From JACKJK01 sp046159835 (GTDB taxonomy: Bacteria; Pseudomonadota; Alphaproteobacteria; Rhizobiales; Tepidamorphaceae): 64,000 nucleotides of DNA. The position numbers and the translations under genes are program-made. Every line of letters begins with the position of its first letter. Positions within the stretch are counted from its first letter, which is position 1. Under the pieces are notes generated by a model. That model made no database searches and was not told the DNA's origin. It was given only the letters and a program-made list of their open reading frames with translations. The stretch covers positions 248,001 to 312,000 of the forward strand of contig NZ_JBJXCY010000001.1 in assembly GCF_046159835.1 (NCBI RefSeq), read 5' to 3'. Positions 1 through 7,138 of the stretch are shown in pieces.

Positions 1-244
1 GGGCATAGGAGACCAGCGGCGCGTCCTTGCGGGTCGCCTTGGTGTGGCACCCGCAATACCAGCACATCGACCGGCAGAACGGCACGTGGAGATAGAGGCT
101 CAGGGTCGCATCGTCGGCGAGTTCGCTCGCCCAGCGCGACACGAGGTCTGCGTCCACCGAAGGGCCGAACTGCGCAGCCGTAGGGTAGGACGTGTAGCGC
201 GGAACCTGCGCCTTGGCGTAAGTTTCAAGCATGTTGTGTTTCAT
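1..244 (-). CDS. hemN: Oxygen-independent coproporphyrinogen III oxidase (HemN), N-terminal part only
   Basis: This is the first 81 codons of a gene that runs off the left edge of the window. The reading begins MKHNMLETYAKAQVPRYTSYPTA, and the PRYTSYPTA stretch is typical of HemN. It is followed by a radical-SAM cluster motif, C-R-S-M-C-W-Y-C-G-C, around residues 57-66. The family enzyme decarboxylates coproporphyrinogen III without oxygen, using a [4Fe-4S] cluster and S-adenosylmethionine. Heme made this way can supply the adjacent cbb3 oxidase at low oxygen. A near-consensus FNR box lies about 36 bp upstream. The start could instead be Met5 (position 232); neither start has a strong ribosome binding site. 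Confidence 0.93.
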   Translation of the reverse strand, partial: MKHNMLETYAKAQVPRYTSYPTAAQFGPSVDADLVSRWASELADDATLSLYLHVPFCRSMCWYCGCHTKATRKDAPLVSYA

Positions 245-279
245 GCCATCGCTTCTGCATCGCTTTCACCCGGACCGAA

Positions 280-293
280 TTGACGCCGATCAA
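280..293. promoter_or_regulatory. FNR/FixK-type box between hemN and abrB
   Basis: The sequence TTGAC-GCCG-ATCAA differs by one base from the anaerobox consensus TTGAT-N4-ATCAA. It lies in the 72-bp gap between divergent hemN (start 244) and the AbrB-family gene (start 317). Its centre is about 42 bp from the hemN ATG and 30 bp from the GTG of the other gene. FNR-type control of hemN is well established in this bacterial class. Which direction the site serves here is inferred. Confidence 0.7.
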
Positions 294-316
294 ACCGCGT
301 TGCGGACACTCGCGAC

Positions 317-1393
317 GTGAACGACCTCGCAAACCCGGTTTCGCCGGACCGCATCTGGCGTGCGGTTGCGCTGACGCTCGTCGTCGGCGTGGTCGGTTCG
401 CTTGCCGCGCAGCTTGCCGGCCTGCCGCTGCCGTGGCTGACGGGCGCCATGGGTGCCTGCGCGCTGGCGGCGATCTGCGGCGCGCCGATGAAGATCCCGT
501 TCTCGTGGCGGCCCATCGTCTTCGTGGTGCTCGGCATTTCCATGGGCAGCGGCGTGACGCCCGAATCGCTGGAACTGGCGCGCACATGGCCGCTCAGCCT
601 GCTGGCGCTGGCGCTCGCCGTGCCGATGATGGTGATCGTCTCGGTCGCGGCCATCTCGCGCCTGCCCGGATGGGACAGGCAGACCGCGATGCTCGCCGCC
701 ATGCCCGGCGCGCTGTCCTACGTGCTGGCGGTTGCCGAGCAGACCGGCGTGGATGAACGCCGCGTCGCGGTCGTCCAGTCCATGCGACTGGTGGTGCTGG
801 TGCTGATCCTGCCTTCTCTCATCGTGACCGCCGGCGGGCAGCAGGGCGTGGTGATTCCCCCGGTTCCCGATGCCGAGTGGGTCGATCTGGGTATTCTCGC
901 AGTCGCCTGCCTCGCGGTGGGGTTTGCCTGCCAACGGTTGCGGGTGCCGGCTGGCATGTTGTTCGGTCCGATGCTCGTCAGCGCGGTCGCGCACGGCACC
1001 GGCTGGACGGACGCGCGCGTGCCGGTCTACGTGCTCAACGCGGCGATGCTGGTGCTGGGTGCCAATATCGGCGCGCGGTTCACCGGGCTTGGCTGGCCGT
1101 TCATCCGCTCCGCCATGTGGGCGGGTTTCCTGAACCTGATTCTCGCAACCCTCGTCGCGGCGGGTTTTTCGGCGGCCGTGGCGTGGTACCTCGCCATCCC
1201 CTTCGGCCAGTGCATGCTGGCCTTTGCGCCCGGCGGGGCGGAAGCCATGGCCGTTCTCGCCTTCGCGCTGCACCTCGACCCGGCCTATGTGGCGATCCAC
1301 CACGTCGCCCGGTTCCTGGGGCTCGGCATCTGCCTGCCCATCGTTCTGCGCATGGGGCCGAACAAGCCTGCGACACAATCGCGCAAGGCCTGA
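317..1393 (+). CDS. AbrB family integral membrane protein
   Basis: This 358-residue hydrophobic protein has roughly nine to ten predicted membrane segments in two similar halves, as expected of the AbrB/AmoA-like family. That family is often misnamed ammonia monooxygenase or transcriptional regulator. Conserved family features include GLPLPWLTGAM near residue 38, a MPGALSY motif near 130 and an APGGAEAM motif near 305. The repeated proline-glycine motifs suggest a transporter-like fold, but the substrate is not known. It starts with GTG in the short gap opposite hemN. The gene ends about 190 bp before ccoN, so it probably has its own promoter. Confidence 0.8.
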   Translation: MNDLANPVSPDRIWRAVALTLVVGVVGSLAAQLAGLPLPWLTGAMGACALAAICGAPMKIPFSWRPIVFVVLGISMGSGVTPESLELARTWPLSLLALALAVPMMVIVSVAAISRLPGWDRQTAMLAAMPGALSYVLAVAEQTGVDERRVAVVQSMRLVVLVLILPSLIVTAGGQQGVVIPPVPDAEWVDLGILAVACLAVGFACQRLRVPAGMLFGPMLVSAVAHGTGWTDARVPVYVLNAAMLVLGANIGARFTGLGWPFIRSAMWAGFLNLILATLVAAGFSAAVAWYLAIPFGQCMLAFAPGGAEAMAVLAFALHLDPAYVAIHHVARFLGLGICLPIVLRMGPNKPATQSRKA

Positions 1394-1454
1394 GTAGAAC
1401 CCCTTAAGTGCTGCTCCCGACGCGTATTTGCGCGGATTTTTGTGCCCCGGCTGA

Positions 1455-1468
1455 TTGATAGAAATCAA
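1455..1468. promoter_or_regulatory. Perfect FNR/FixK box upstream of ccoN
   Basis: The sequence TTGAT-AGAA-ATCAA is an exact match to the anaerobox consensus. Its centre is about 120 bp upstream of the ccoN ATG. If activation is class II (box centred near -41.5), transcription would start near 1503 and leave a leader of about 80 nt. Oxygen-responsive FNR/FixK activation of ccoNOQP is standard in alphaproteobacteria. Confidence 0.88.
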
Positions 1469-1581
1469 CACCACGGACGCGTGGATGCGCTTTGTCTCCC
1501 CGCGTCAAACCGCGCCCGAGGCCCTCGGAATCCCTCCGTTCGTCTCGAGCGCTCTCGGATGAACCCGGGGGGTGTTCCTCA

Positions 1582-3228
1582 ATGGCTTCTGTCGCCACAA
1601 AATCGCTGACGATCGAGGAAGGCGGCTTTGCCGCCCTGATCGCTCTGGTCGCGTTTTACTGCTTCCTGGCTGCGGCAAAGACCACCGATCCTGTCATGGC
1701 GTTCCACGCCTGGGTCGGCCTGGCCTTGTCGCTTGCCGGCATCTTCGCGATCTTCAAATCCTATTCCGACCGCCACGAGAACGTCGCCCAGACGGTCGAC
1801 GGCCTGCCGAACTACCAGCTCGGTCCGATCAAGCTCGCCAGCTTCTTCGCGGTCTTCTGGGGCATCGCGGGCTTTACCGTCGGGCTCATCATCGCGTTGC
1901 AGCTTGCCTATCCGGCGCTGAACTTCGACCTGCCGTGGACGAATTTCGGCCGGTTGCGCCCGCTGCACACCTCGGCGGTCATCTTCGCCTTTGGCGGCAA
2001 CGTCCTGCTGGCATCGTCCTTCTACGTGGTGCAGCGCACCTGCCAGACGCGCATCGCCGGCAACGTCGCCCCGTGGTTCGTCATCCTCGGCTACAACGCG
2101 TTCATCCTGATCGCGGGCACCGGCTACCTGCTCGGCGTCACGCAGAGCAAGGAATACGCCGAGCCGGAATGGTACGCCGACCTGTGGCTGACCGTCGTCT
2201 GGGTCGCTTACCTGCTGGTCTTCCTGGCAACGCTGTGGAAGCGCCGCGAGCCGCACATTTACGTGGCGAACTGGTTCTACCTGGCCTTCATCGTCACCAT
2301 CGCGATGCTGCACCTGATCAACAACGCCACGGTGCCGGTCTCGGTCTTCGGCACCAAGTCCTACATCGCCTGGTCGGGCGTGCAGGATGCCATGACCCAG
2401 TGGTGGTACGGCCACAACGCGGTGGGCTTCTTCCTCACCGCCGGCTTCCTCGCCATCATGTACTACTTCATCCCCAAGCGCGCTGACCGCCCGGTCTATT
2501 CCTACCGGCTGTCCATCGTGCACTTCTGGGCGCTAATCTTCCTGTACATCTGGGCCGGTCCCCACCACCTGCACTACACCGCGCTTCCGCAGTGGTCGCA
2601 GACGCTGGGCATGACCTTCTCCATCATGCTGTGGATGCCCTCCTGGGGTGGCATGATCAACGGCCTGATGACCCTGTCGGGCGCGTGGGACAAGCTGCGT
2701 ACCGACCCGGTGCTGCGCATGATGGTGGTGTCGGTCGCCTTCTACGGTATGTCGACCTTCGAAGGCCCGCTGATGTCGGTGCGCGCGGTGAACTCCCTGT
2801 CGCACTACACAGACTGGACCATCGGCCACGTGCATTCCGGTGCGCTCGGCTGGGTCGCCTACATCTCCTTCGGCGCGCTTTACTGCCTCATCCCGTGGGT
2901 GTGGAACCGCAAGGGCGTCTACTCCCTGAAGCTCGTCAACTGGCACTTCTGGATCTCGACCATCGGCATCGTCCTGTACATCTCGGCGATGTGGGTCTCG
3001 GGCATCATGCAGGGCCTGATGTGGCGTGCCTACAACGCGCTCGGCTTCCTCGAGTACTCGTTCATCGAGACCGTGGAATCCATGCACCCCTTCTACGTGA
3101 TCCGTGCTCTTGGCGGCGCCCTGTTCGTCGTGGGTGCCCTGATCATGGCCTACAACCTCTGGATGACCGTGCAGCATGGCGAGGCGGAACCCGTCGCCGC
3201 CAGCCCTGCGCTGGCGCCCGCCGAATAG
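1582..3228 (+). CDS. ccoN: Cytochrome c oxidase cbb3-type subunit I
   Basis: CcoN is the catalytic heme-copper subunit of the high-affinity cbb3 terminal oxidase in the inner membrane. The 548-residue length is normal. The sequence has about 12 membrane helices. The low-spin heme histidine lies in GRLRPLHTSAV (His129). A WYGHNAVGFFLT segment corresponds to the CuB region, and TIGHVHSGALGW carries late helix histidines. An ATG further upstream in frame (1492) would add 30 polar residues unlike the family, so I use the ATG before ASVATKS. It is the first gene of ccoNOQP, 10 bp before ccoO. Confidence 0.97.
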   Translation: MASVATKSLTIEEGGFAALIALVAFYCFLAAAKTTDPVMAFHAWVGLALSLAGIFAIFKSYSDRHENVAQTVDGLPNYQLGPIKLASFFAVFWGIAGFTVGLIIALQLAYPALNFDLPWTNFGRLRPLHTSAVIFAFGGNVLLASSFYVVQRTCQTRIAGNVAPWFVILGYNAFILIAGTGYLLGVTQSKEYAEPEWYADLWLTVVWVAYLLVFLATLWKRREPHIYVANWFYLAFIVTIAMLHLINNATVPVSVFGTKSYIAWSGVQDAMTQWWYGHNAVGFFLTAGFLAIMYYFIPKRADRPVYSYRLSIVHFWALIFLYIWAGPHHLHYTALPQWSQTLGMTFSIMLWMPSWGGMINGLMTLSGAWDKLRTDPVLRMMVVSVAFYGMSTFEGPLMSVRAVNSLSHYTDWTIGHVHSGALGWVAYISFGALYCLIPWVWNRKGVYSLKLVNWHFWISTIGIVLYISAMWVSGIMQGLMWRAYNALGFLEYSFIETVESMHPFYVIRALGGALFVVGALIMAYNLWMTVQHGEAEPVAASPALAPAE

Positions 3229-3238
3229 GGGACGCGAC

Positions 3239-3976
3239 ATGTTCAAGTATCACTACATCTTCGAGAAGAACTCGCTCATCCTCACCGTCGGCATCCTCAT
3301 CGCGGTTGCCATCGGCGGCCTGGTGGAGCTGGTGCCGAACTTCTACCTGAAGAGCACCATCGAAAAGGTGGAGGGCATGCGGCCCTACACCCCGCTGGAG
3401 CTGGCCGGTCGCAACATCTACATCCGCGAGGGCTGCTACCTCTGCCACAGCCAGATGATCCGTACCCTGCGCGATGAAGTTGAGCGCTACGGGCACTACT
3501 CGCTGGCAGCCGAAAGCATGTACGACCATCCCTTCCAGTGGGGCTCCAAGCGCACCGGTCCGGACTTGGCACGCGTCGGCGGAAAGTACTCCGACGAGTG
3601 GCACAAGCAGCACCTGATCGACCCGCGCTCGGTCTCGCCGGCCTCGATCATGCCCGGCTACCCGTTCCTGGCGACGACCCGCCTGAACGATGCCGACATG
3701 GCCGACCACCTCAAGGTGAACGCGATGCTGGGTGTTCCTTACGACGAGGAAATGGTGGAGGCCGCCCGCGCGGACCTTCGCGCCCAGGCCAACCCCGATG
3801 CCGCCGACGATATCGACGGCTTCGAGGCCCGTTACCCCAAGGCGGTTGCGCGTGACTTCGACGGCGACCCGGCAACGGTCACCGAAATGGATGCGCTCAT
3901 CGCCTACCTGCAGATGCTCGGCACGCTCGTGGACTTCGATCTCTACGACGACAAGGCCGACGTGAACCTGCGCTAG
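3239..3976 (+). CDS. ccoO: Cytochrome c oxidase cbb3-type subunit II (monoheme cytochrome c)
   Basis: This 245-residue protein has an N-terminal membrane anchor (about residues 12-34) and a periplasmic monoheme c domain with the CYLCH heme-binding motif at 66-70. The axial methionine is probably in SIMPGYPFL. It passes electrons from CcoP or soluble cytochrome c to the heme-copper site in CcoN. The chosen ATG follows a GGGGACGCGAC ribosome-binding stretch. The frame is open further upstream inside ccoN, but that extension is not family-like. It is 9 bp upstream of ccoQ. Confidence 0.97.
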   Translation: MFKYHYIFEKNSLILTVGILIAVAIGGLVELVPNFYLKSTIEKVEGMRPYTPLELAGRNIYIREGCYLCHSQMIRTLRDEVERYGHYSLAAESMYDHPFQWGSKRTGPDLARVGGKYSDEWHKQHLIDPRSVSPASIMPGYPFLATTRLNDADMADHLKVNAMLGVPYDEEMVEAARADLRAQANPDAADDIDGFEARYPKAVARDFDGDPATVTEMDALIAYLQMLGTLVDFDLYDDKADVNLR

Positions 3977-3985
3977 GAGGACCAG

Positions 3986-4138
3986 ATGGAAACCTACACC
4001 ACGCTTGCTGCCTTCGCGCAGACCTGGGGGCTTCTCTACTTCGTCGTGCTGTTTGCCGCCGTCGTCGTCTACGCCCTGTGGCCCTCCAACAAGGAGCGCT
4101 TCGACGAAGCCTCGCAGATTCCGCTGAGAAAGGACTGA
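3986..4138 (+). CDS. ccoQ: Cbb3-type oxidase small subunit CcoQ (FixQ)
   Basis: This 50-residue protein begins METYTTLAAFAQTWG, has one membrane helix (about residues 15-32), and then the family-typical W-P-S-N-K segment and a short charged tail. CcoQ stabilises the cbb3 complex in the membrane and helps CcoP associate with it. An AGGAGG ribosome binding site lies 5 nt before the ATG. Its place between ccoO and ccoP (4-bp gap to ccoP) is diagnostic. Confidence 0.95.
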   Translation: METYTTLAAFAQTWGLLYFVVLFAAVVVYALWPSNKERFDEASQIPLRKD

Positions 4139-4142
4139 TCAG

Positions 4143-5012
4143 ATGGCCAAGAAGGAAGTCGACGCGATTTCCGGCGTCGAGACGACCGGCCACGAATGGG
4201 ACGGTCTGAAGGAACTCAACAACCCGCTGCCGCGGTGGTGGATACTGACGTTCTATGCCACCTGCATCTGGGCGGTGGTCTACTGGGTGCTGATGCCGTC
4301 GTGGCCGCTGATCAGCGACTACACCCGCGGCATCCGCGACCACTCCCAGCGCGAGATCGTGATGGACGAGGTTGCAGCCCTCCAGTCGGCCCGCGCCGAC
4401 CAGGGCGAGGCCATCGTCAATGCCGACCTGGAGACGATCAAGTCGAGCCCCGACATGCTCCAGTTCGCCATGGCCAGCGGTCGCGCCGCGTTCGGTGACA
4501 ACTGCGCAGGCTGCCACGGCACCGGTGCGACGGGCTTCACCGGTTTCCCGAACCTCAACGACGACGAGTGGATCTGGGGCGGCTCGCTGGAGGAGATCAG
4601 CCACACGATCCACTTCGGCATCCGTGCCGCCCACGACGAGACCCGCGTCGGCGACATGCTTGCCTTCGGCCGTGACGAGATCCTCGATCGCGAGCAGGTC
4701 CGCAACGTTGCCAGCTACGTGGTCTCCCTGTCTGGCGGCGAGGGTGTGGAAGGCGCAGATATCGAGGAAGGCAAGGTCATCTTCGAGGACAATTGTGCCT
4801 CCTGCCACGGCGAGGACGCCAAGGGCACGAAGGAACTTGGCGCTCCGAACTTGACCGACAACATCTGGCTGTATGGCGGCGACGTGCAGACCGTCATCGA
4901 GACGGTCCACAACGGCCGCGCCGGCATGATGCCGGCCTGGGACGGGCGTCTCGACGAGGCGACGATCAAGTCGCTTGCCGTCTTCGTCCATAGCCTCGGC
5001 GGCGGCCAGTAA
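4143..5012 (+). CDS. ccoP: Cytochrome c oxidase cbb3-type subunit III (diheme cytochrome c)
   Basis: This 289-residue diheme cytochrome c has a membrane anchor at about residues 31-51 preceded by the family motif GLKELNNPLPRWW. Two heme-binding motifs follow: CAGCH at 121-125 and CASCH at 218-222. Axial methionines are likely near residues 172 and 267. CcoP is the electron entry subunit of the cbb3 oxidase on the periplasmic side. It is the last of the four structural genes; a hairpin follows before ccoG. Confidence 0.97.
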   Translation: MAKKEVDAISGVETTGHEWDGLKELNNPLPRWWILTFYATCIWAVVYWVLMPSWPLISDYTRGIRDHSQREIVMDEVAALQSARADQGEAIVNADLETIKSSPDMLQFAMASGRAAFGDNCAGCHGTGATGFTGFPNLNDDEWIWGGSLEEISHTIHFGIRAAHDETRVGDMLAFGRDEILDREQVRNVASYVVSLSGGEGVEGADIEEGKVIFEDNCASCHGEDAKGTKELGAPNLTDNIWLYGGDVQTVIETVHNGRAGMMPAWDGRLDEATIKSLAVFVHSLGGGQ

Positions 5013-5030
5013 GCCGACTAATAAAATGCA

Positions 5031-5056
5031 GCCGCCGGACGTGCGCGCCCGGCGGC
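5031..5056. terminator. GC-rich hairpin between ccoP and ccoG
   Basis: GCCGCCGG and CCGGCGGC form an 8-bp stem around a 10-nt loop in the 81-bp gap between the structural and assembly genes. There is no T-run, only a short A-rich stretch after it. It is more likely an mRNA-processing or stability element, or a weak attenuator, than a full terminator. Confidence 0.5.
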
Positions 5057-5093
5057 GCCCTTCGCAAAAATCCGGCTGATCCCCCAAGGCAGG

Positions 5094-6569
5094 ATGGCAA
5101 TGAAACCGATGCCCCCAGCAGACACGCAAGACCTACAGGGCGGGAGCGAAATCCAGCTCTACGCCAAGCGCAAGAAGGTCTATCCGCAATCGGTGAGCGG
5201 CACGTTCCGCAACATCAAGTGGACGATCATGGCGCTGACGCTGGGCGTCTACTACCTGCTGCCATTCGTGCGCTGGGACCGTGGCCCGAATGCACCCGAC
5301 CAGGCGGTTCTGATCGATTTTCCGGCCCGCCGCTTCTACTTCTTCTTCATCGAGATCTGGCCGCAGGAGGTCTATTACCTCACCGGCCTGCTGATCCTCG
5401 CGGCCATGGCGCTGTTCCTGATGAACGCCGTCGCCGGACGCCTGTGGTGCGGCTACATGTGCCCGCAGACGGTGTGGACGGACCTGTTCTACGCCGTCGA
5501 GCGGCTGGTTGAAGGCGACCGCCGCGATCGCATCAAGCTCGACAAGGAAGGCTGGTCGCTTCACAAGCTCGGCGAGCGTGTCGCCAAGCACGGGCTGTGG
5601 CTGCTGATCGCCTGGTGGACCGGCGGCGCGTGGGTGCTCTACTTCGCCGACGCCCCGACGCTGGTGAAGAACCTCGCGACCGGCACGGCGCCGTTCTCCG
5701 CCTACCTGTGGATCGGCATCCTGACGGCGACGACCTACGTCTTCGCCGGCCACATGCGCGAGCAGGTCTGCACCTACATGTGCCCGTGGCCGCGCATCCA
5801 GGCGGCGCTGACCGACGAGTGGGCACTCAACGTCACCTACCGCACCGACCGCGGCGAGCCGCGCATGTCGCTGAAGCAGGCGCAGAAAGCCGAGGCGCTC
5901 GGCGAGCGCGCGGGAGATTGCATCGACTGCCTGCAATGCGTCGCAGTCTGCCCCACCGGCATCGACATTCGCGACGGTGCGCAGCTGGAGTGCATCCAGT
6001 GCGGCTTGTGCATCGATGCCTGCGACACGGTGATGGACAAGGTCGGCCGTCCGCGTGGGCTGATCGCCTACGACAACGACATGAACAGGCTTCACCGGGA
6101 GGCGGGCGAGCCGGAGGTCTACAAGCCGATCCGCTCGCGCACGATCATCTATGCGGGCATCATCGTTCTGGTCTCCGCGATCATGGCCTTTGCGCTGTTC
6201 AATCGCACCACGGCGGGCATCGCGGTCATCCACGACCGCAACCCGCTCTTCGTGACGCTGCAGGACGGTTCGATCCGCAACGGCTTCACCGCGCGGCTCA
6301 TCAACAAGGAGCTGGTCCAGCGCCACTACGCGATCTGGGTCGAGGGCATCGAGGGTGCGCGCGTGGAAGCCGTCGGCATCCCGCCGGACCTCAAGGGTCA
6401 CCCGATCGTTTCCGTGCGCCCCGACACGACACAGGAAGTGCGACTGCTGGTCTACGCGCCGGCCGGGACGGAGCTGGATGAATCGACCCCGATCACCTTC
6501 ATGATCGAGGACGTGAAGACGGGCGAGCGCGACAGCGTGAACGACAACTTCAAGGCACCCGCCCGCTGA
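5094..6569 (+). CDS. ccoG: Cbb3 oxidase assembly protein CcoG (FixG), polyferredoxin
   Basis: This 491-residue membrane protein has a cytoplasmic ferredoxin-like domain. Membrane segments lie near residues 40-60, 88-110, 160-185, 200-220 and 348-370. Conserved GYMCPQTVWTD and CTYMCPWPRIQ motifs match FixG. Two 4Fe-4S clusters are bound by C-x2-C-x2-C-x3-CP and C-x2-C-x2-C-x3-C motifs near residues 278-309. A C-terminal Ig-like domain follows. CcoG is linked to copper reduction during cbb3 maturation. ATG is at 5094; an internal Met3 is an alternative start. Confidence 0.96.
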   Translation: MAMKPMPPADTQDLQGGSEIQLYAKRKKVYPQSVSGTFRNIKWTIMALTLGVYYLLPFVRWDRGPNAPDQAVLIDFPARRFYFFFIEIWPQEVYYLTGLLILAAMALFLMNAVAGRLWCGYMCPQTVWTDLFYAVERLVEGDRRDRIKLDKEGWSLHKLGERVAKHGLWLLIAWWTGGAWVLYFADAPTLVKNLATGTAPFSAYLWIGILTATTYVFAGHMREQVCTYMCPWPRIQAALTDEWALNVTYRTDRGEPRMSLKQAQKAEALGERAGDCIDCLQCVAVCPTGIDIRDGAQLECIQCGLCIDACDTVMDKVGRPRGLIAYDNDMNRLHREAGEPEVYKPIRSRTIIYAGIIVLVSAIMAFALFNRTTAGIAVIHDRNPLFVTLQDGSIRNGFTARLINKELVQRHYAIWVEGIEGARVEAVGIPPDLKGHPIVSVRPDTTQEVRLLVYAPAGTELDESTPITFMIEDVKTGERDSVNDNFKAPAR

Positions 6570-6594
6570 GGGCGCGTCAGGGACGAGAACCACG

Positions 6595-7134
6595 ATGGCG
6601 ATTGCAGACATGATCGAGGGCAACGGCAACCACGAACCGCGCAAGCTGACGGGCAGGGCCGTGCTCGGCTGGGTCATCGGCTTCTTCGCCGTGATCTTCG
6701 CCGCTAACGCCGTGTTCCTCTGGCTGGCTATTTCCAGCTTCTCCGGCATCGAGGAAACCAGCGCCTACAAGGCTGGCCAGACCTTTGCACGCGACCGCGC
6801 GGAAGCCTCCGCCCAGGCCGAGCGCGGCTGGCAGGTGTCGACCGAGATCGAGCGCAACGGCGCTGGTGCCTCGCTGTCGCTGTCTGCGCGCGACCATGAC
6901 GGCGCGCCACTGCGCGGCATCGCCTTCACCGCGATCTTCCTGCGGCCCGCCGACGACGGTGGCGACCATGTCGTGACCATGGTTGAGCGCGAGGCGGGCA
7001 TCTACCGTGGTGCGGTCGAGGAGATCATCGACGGGCAGTGGATGGTCGAGATCACCGGCGAAAGCATCGACCCGCAGTCCGGCGAGCAGGTGCGCCTCTA
7101 CAAGTCGCGCAACCGGATCCTCATCAAGGGCTAG
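6595..7134 (+). CDS. ccoH: Cbb3 oxidase assembly protein CcoH (FixH)
   Basis: This 179-residue protein has a single N-terminal membrane helix (about residues 24-48) and a periplasmic beta-rich domain. The motif SSFSGIEETSAYKAG just after the helix is family-typical. FixH/CcoH proteins associate with the cbb3 complex and are needed for its stable assembly. The gene sits 25 bp after ccoG and 4 bp before ccoI, in the usual GHIS order. Confidence 0.93.
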   Translation: MAIADMIEGNGNHEPRKLTGRAVLGWVIGFFAVIFAANAVFLWLAISSFSGIEETSAYKAGQTFARDRAEASAQAERGWQVSTEIERNGAGASLSLSARDHDGAPLRGIAFTAIFLRPADDGGDHVVTMVEREAGIYRGAVEEIIDGQWMVEITGESIDPQSGEQVRLYKSRNRILIKG

Positions 7135-7138
7135 AGCC

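Noticed and set aside
290..1474. Minus-strand open frame of 394 codons opposite the AbrB-family gene
   Set aside because: Histidine/arginine-rich low-complexity antisense product common in high-GC DNA; the plus strand encodes a recognised family.
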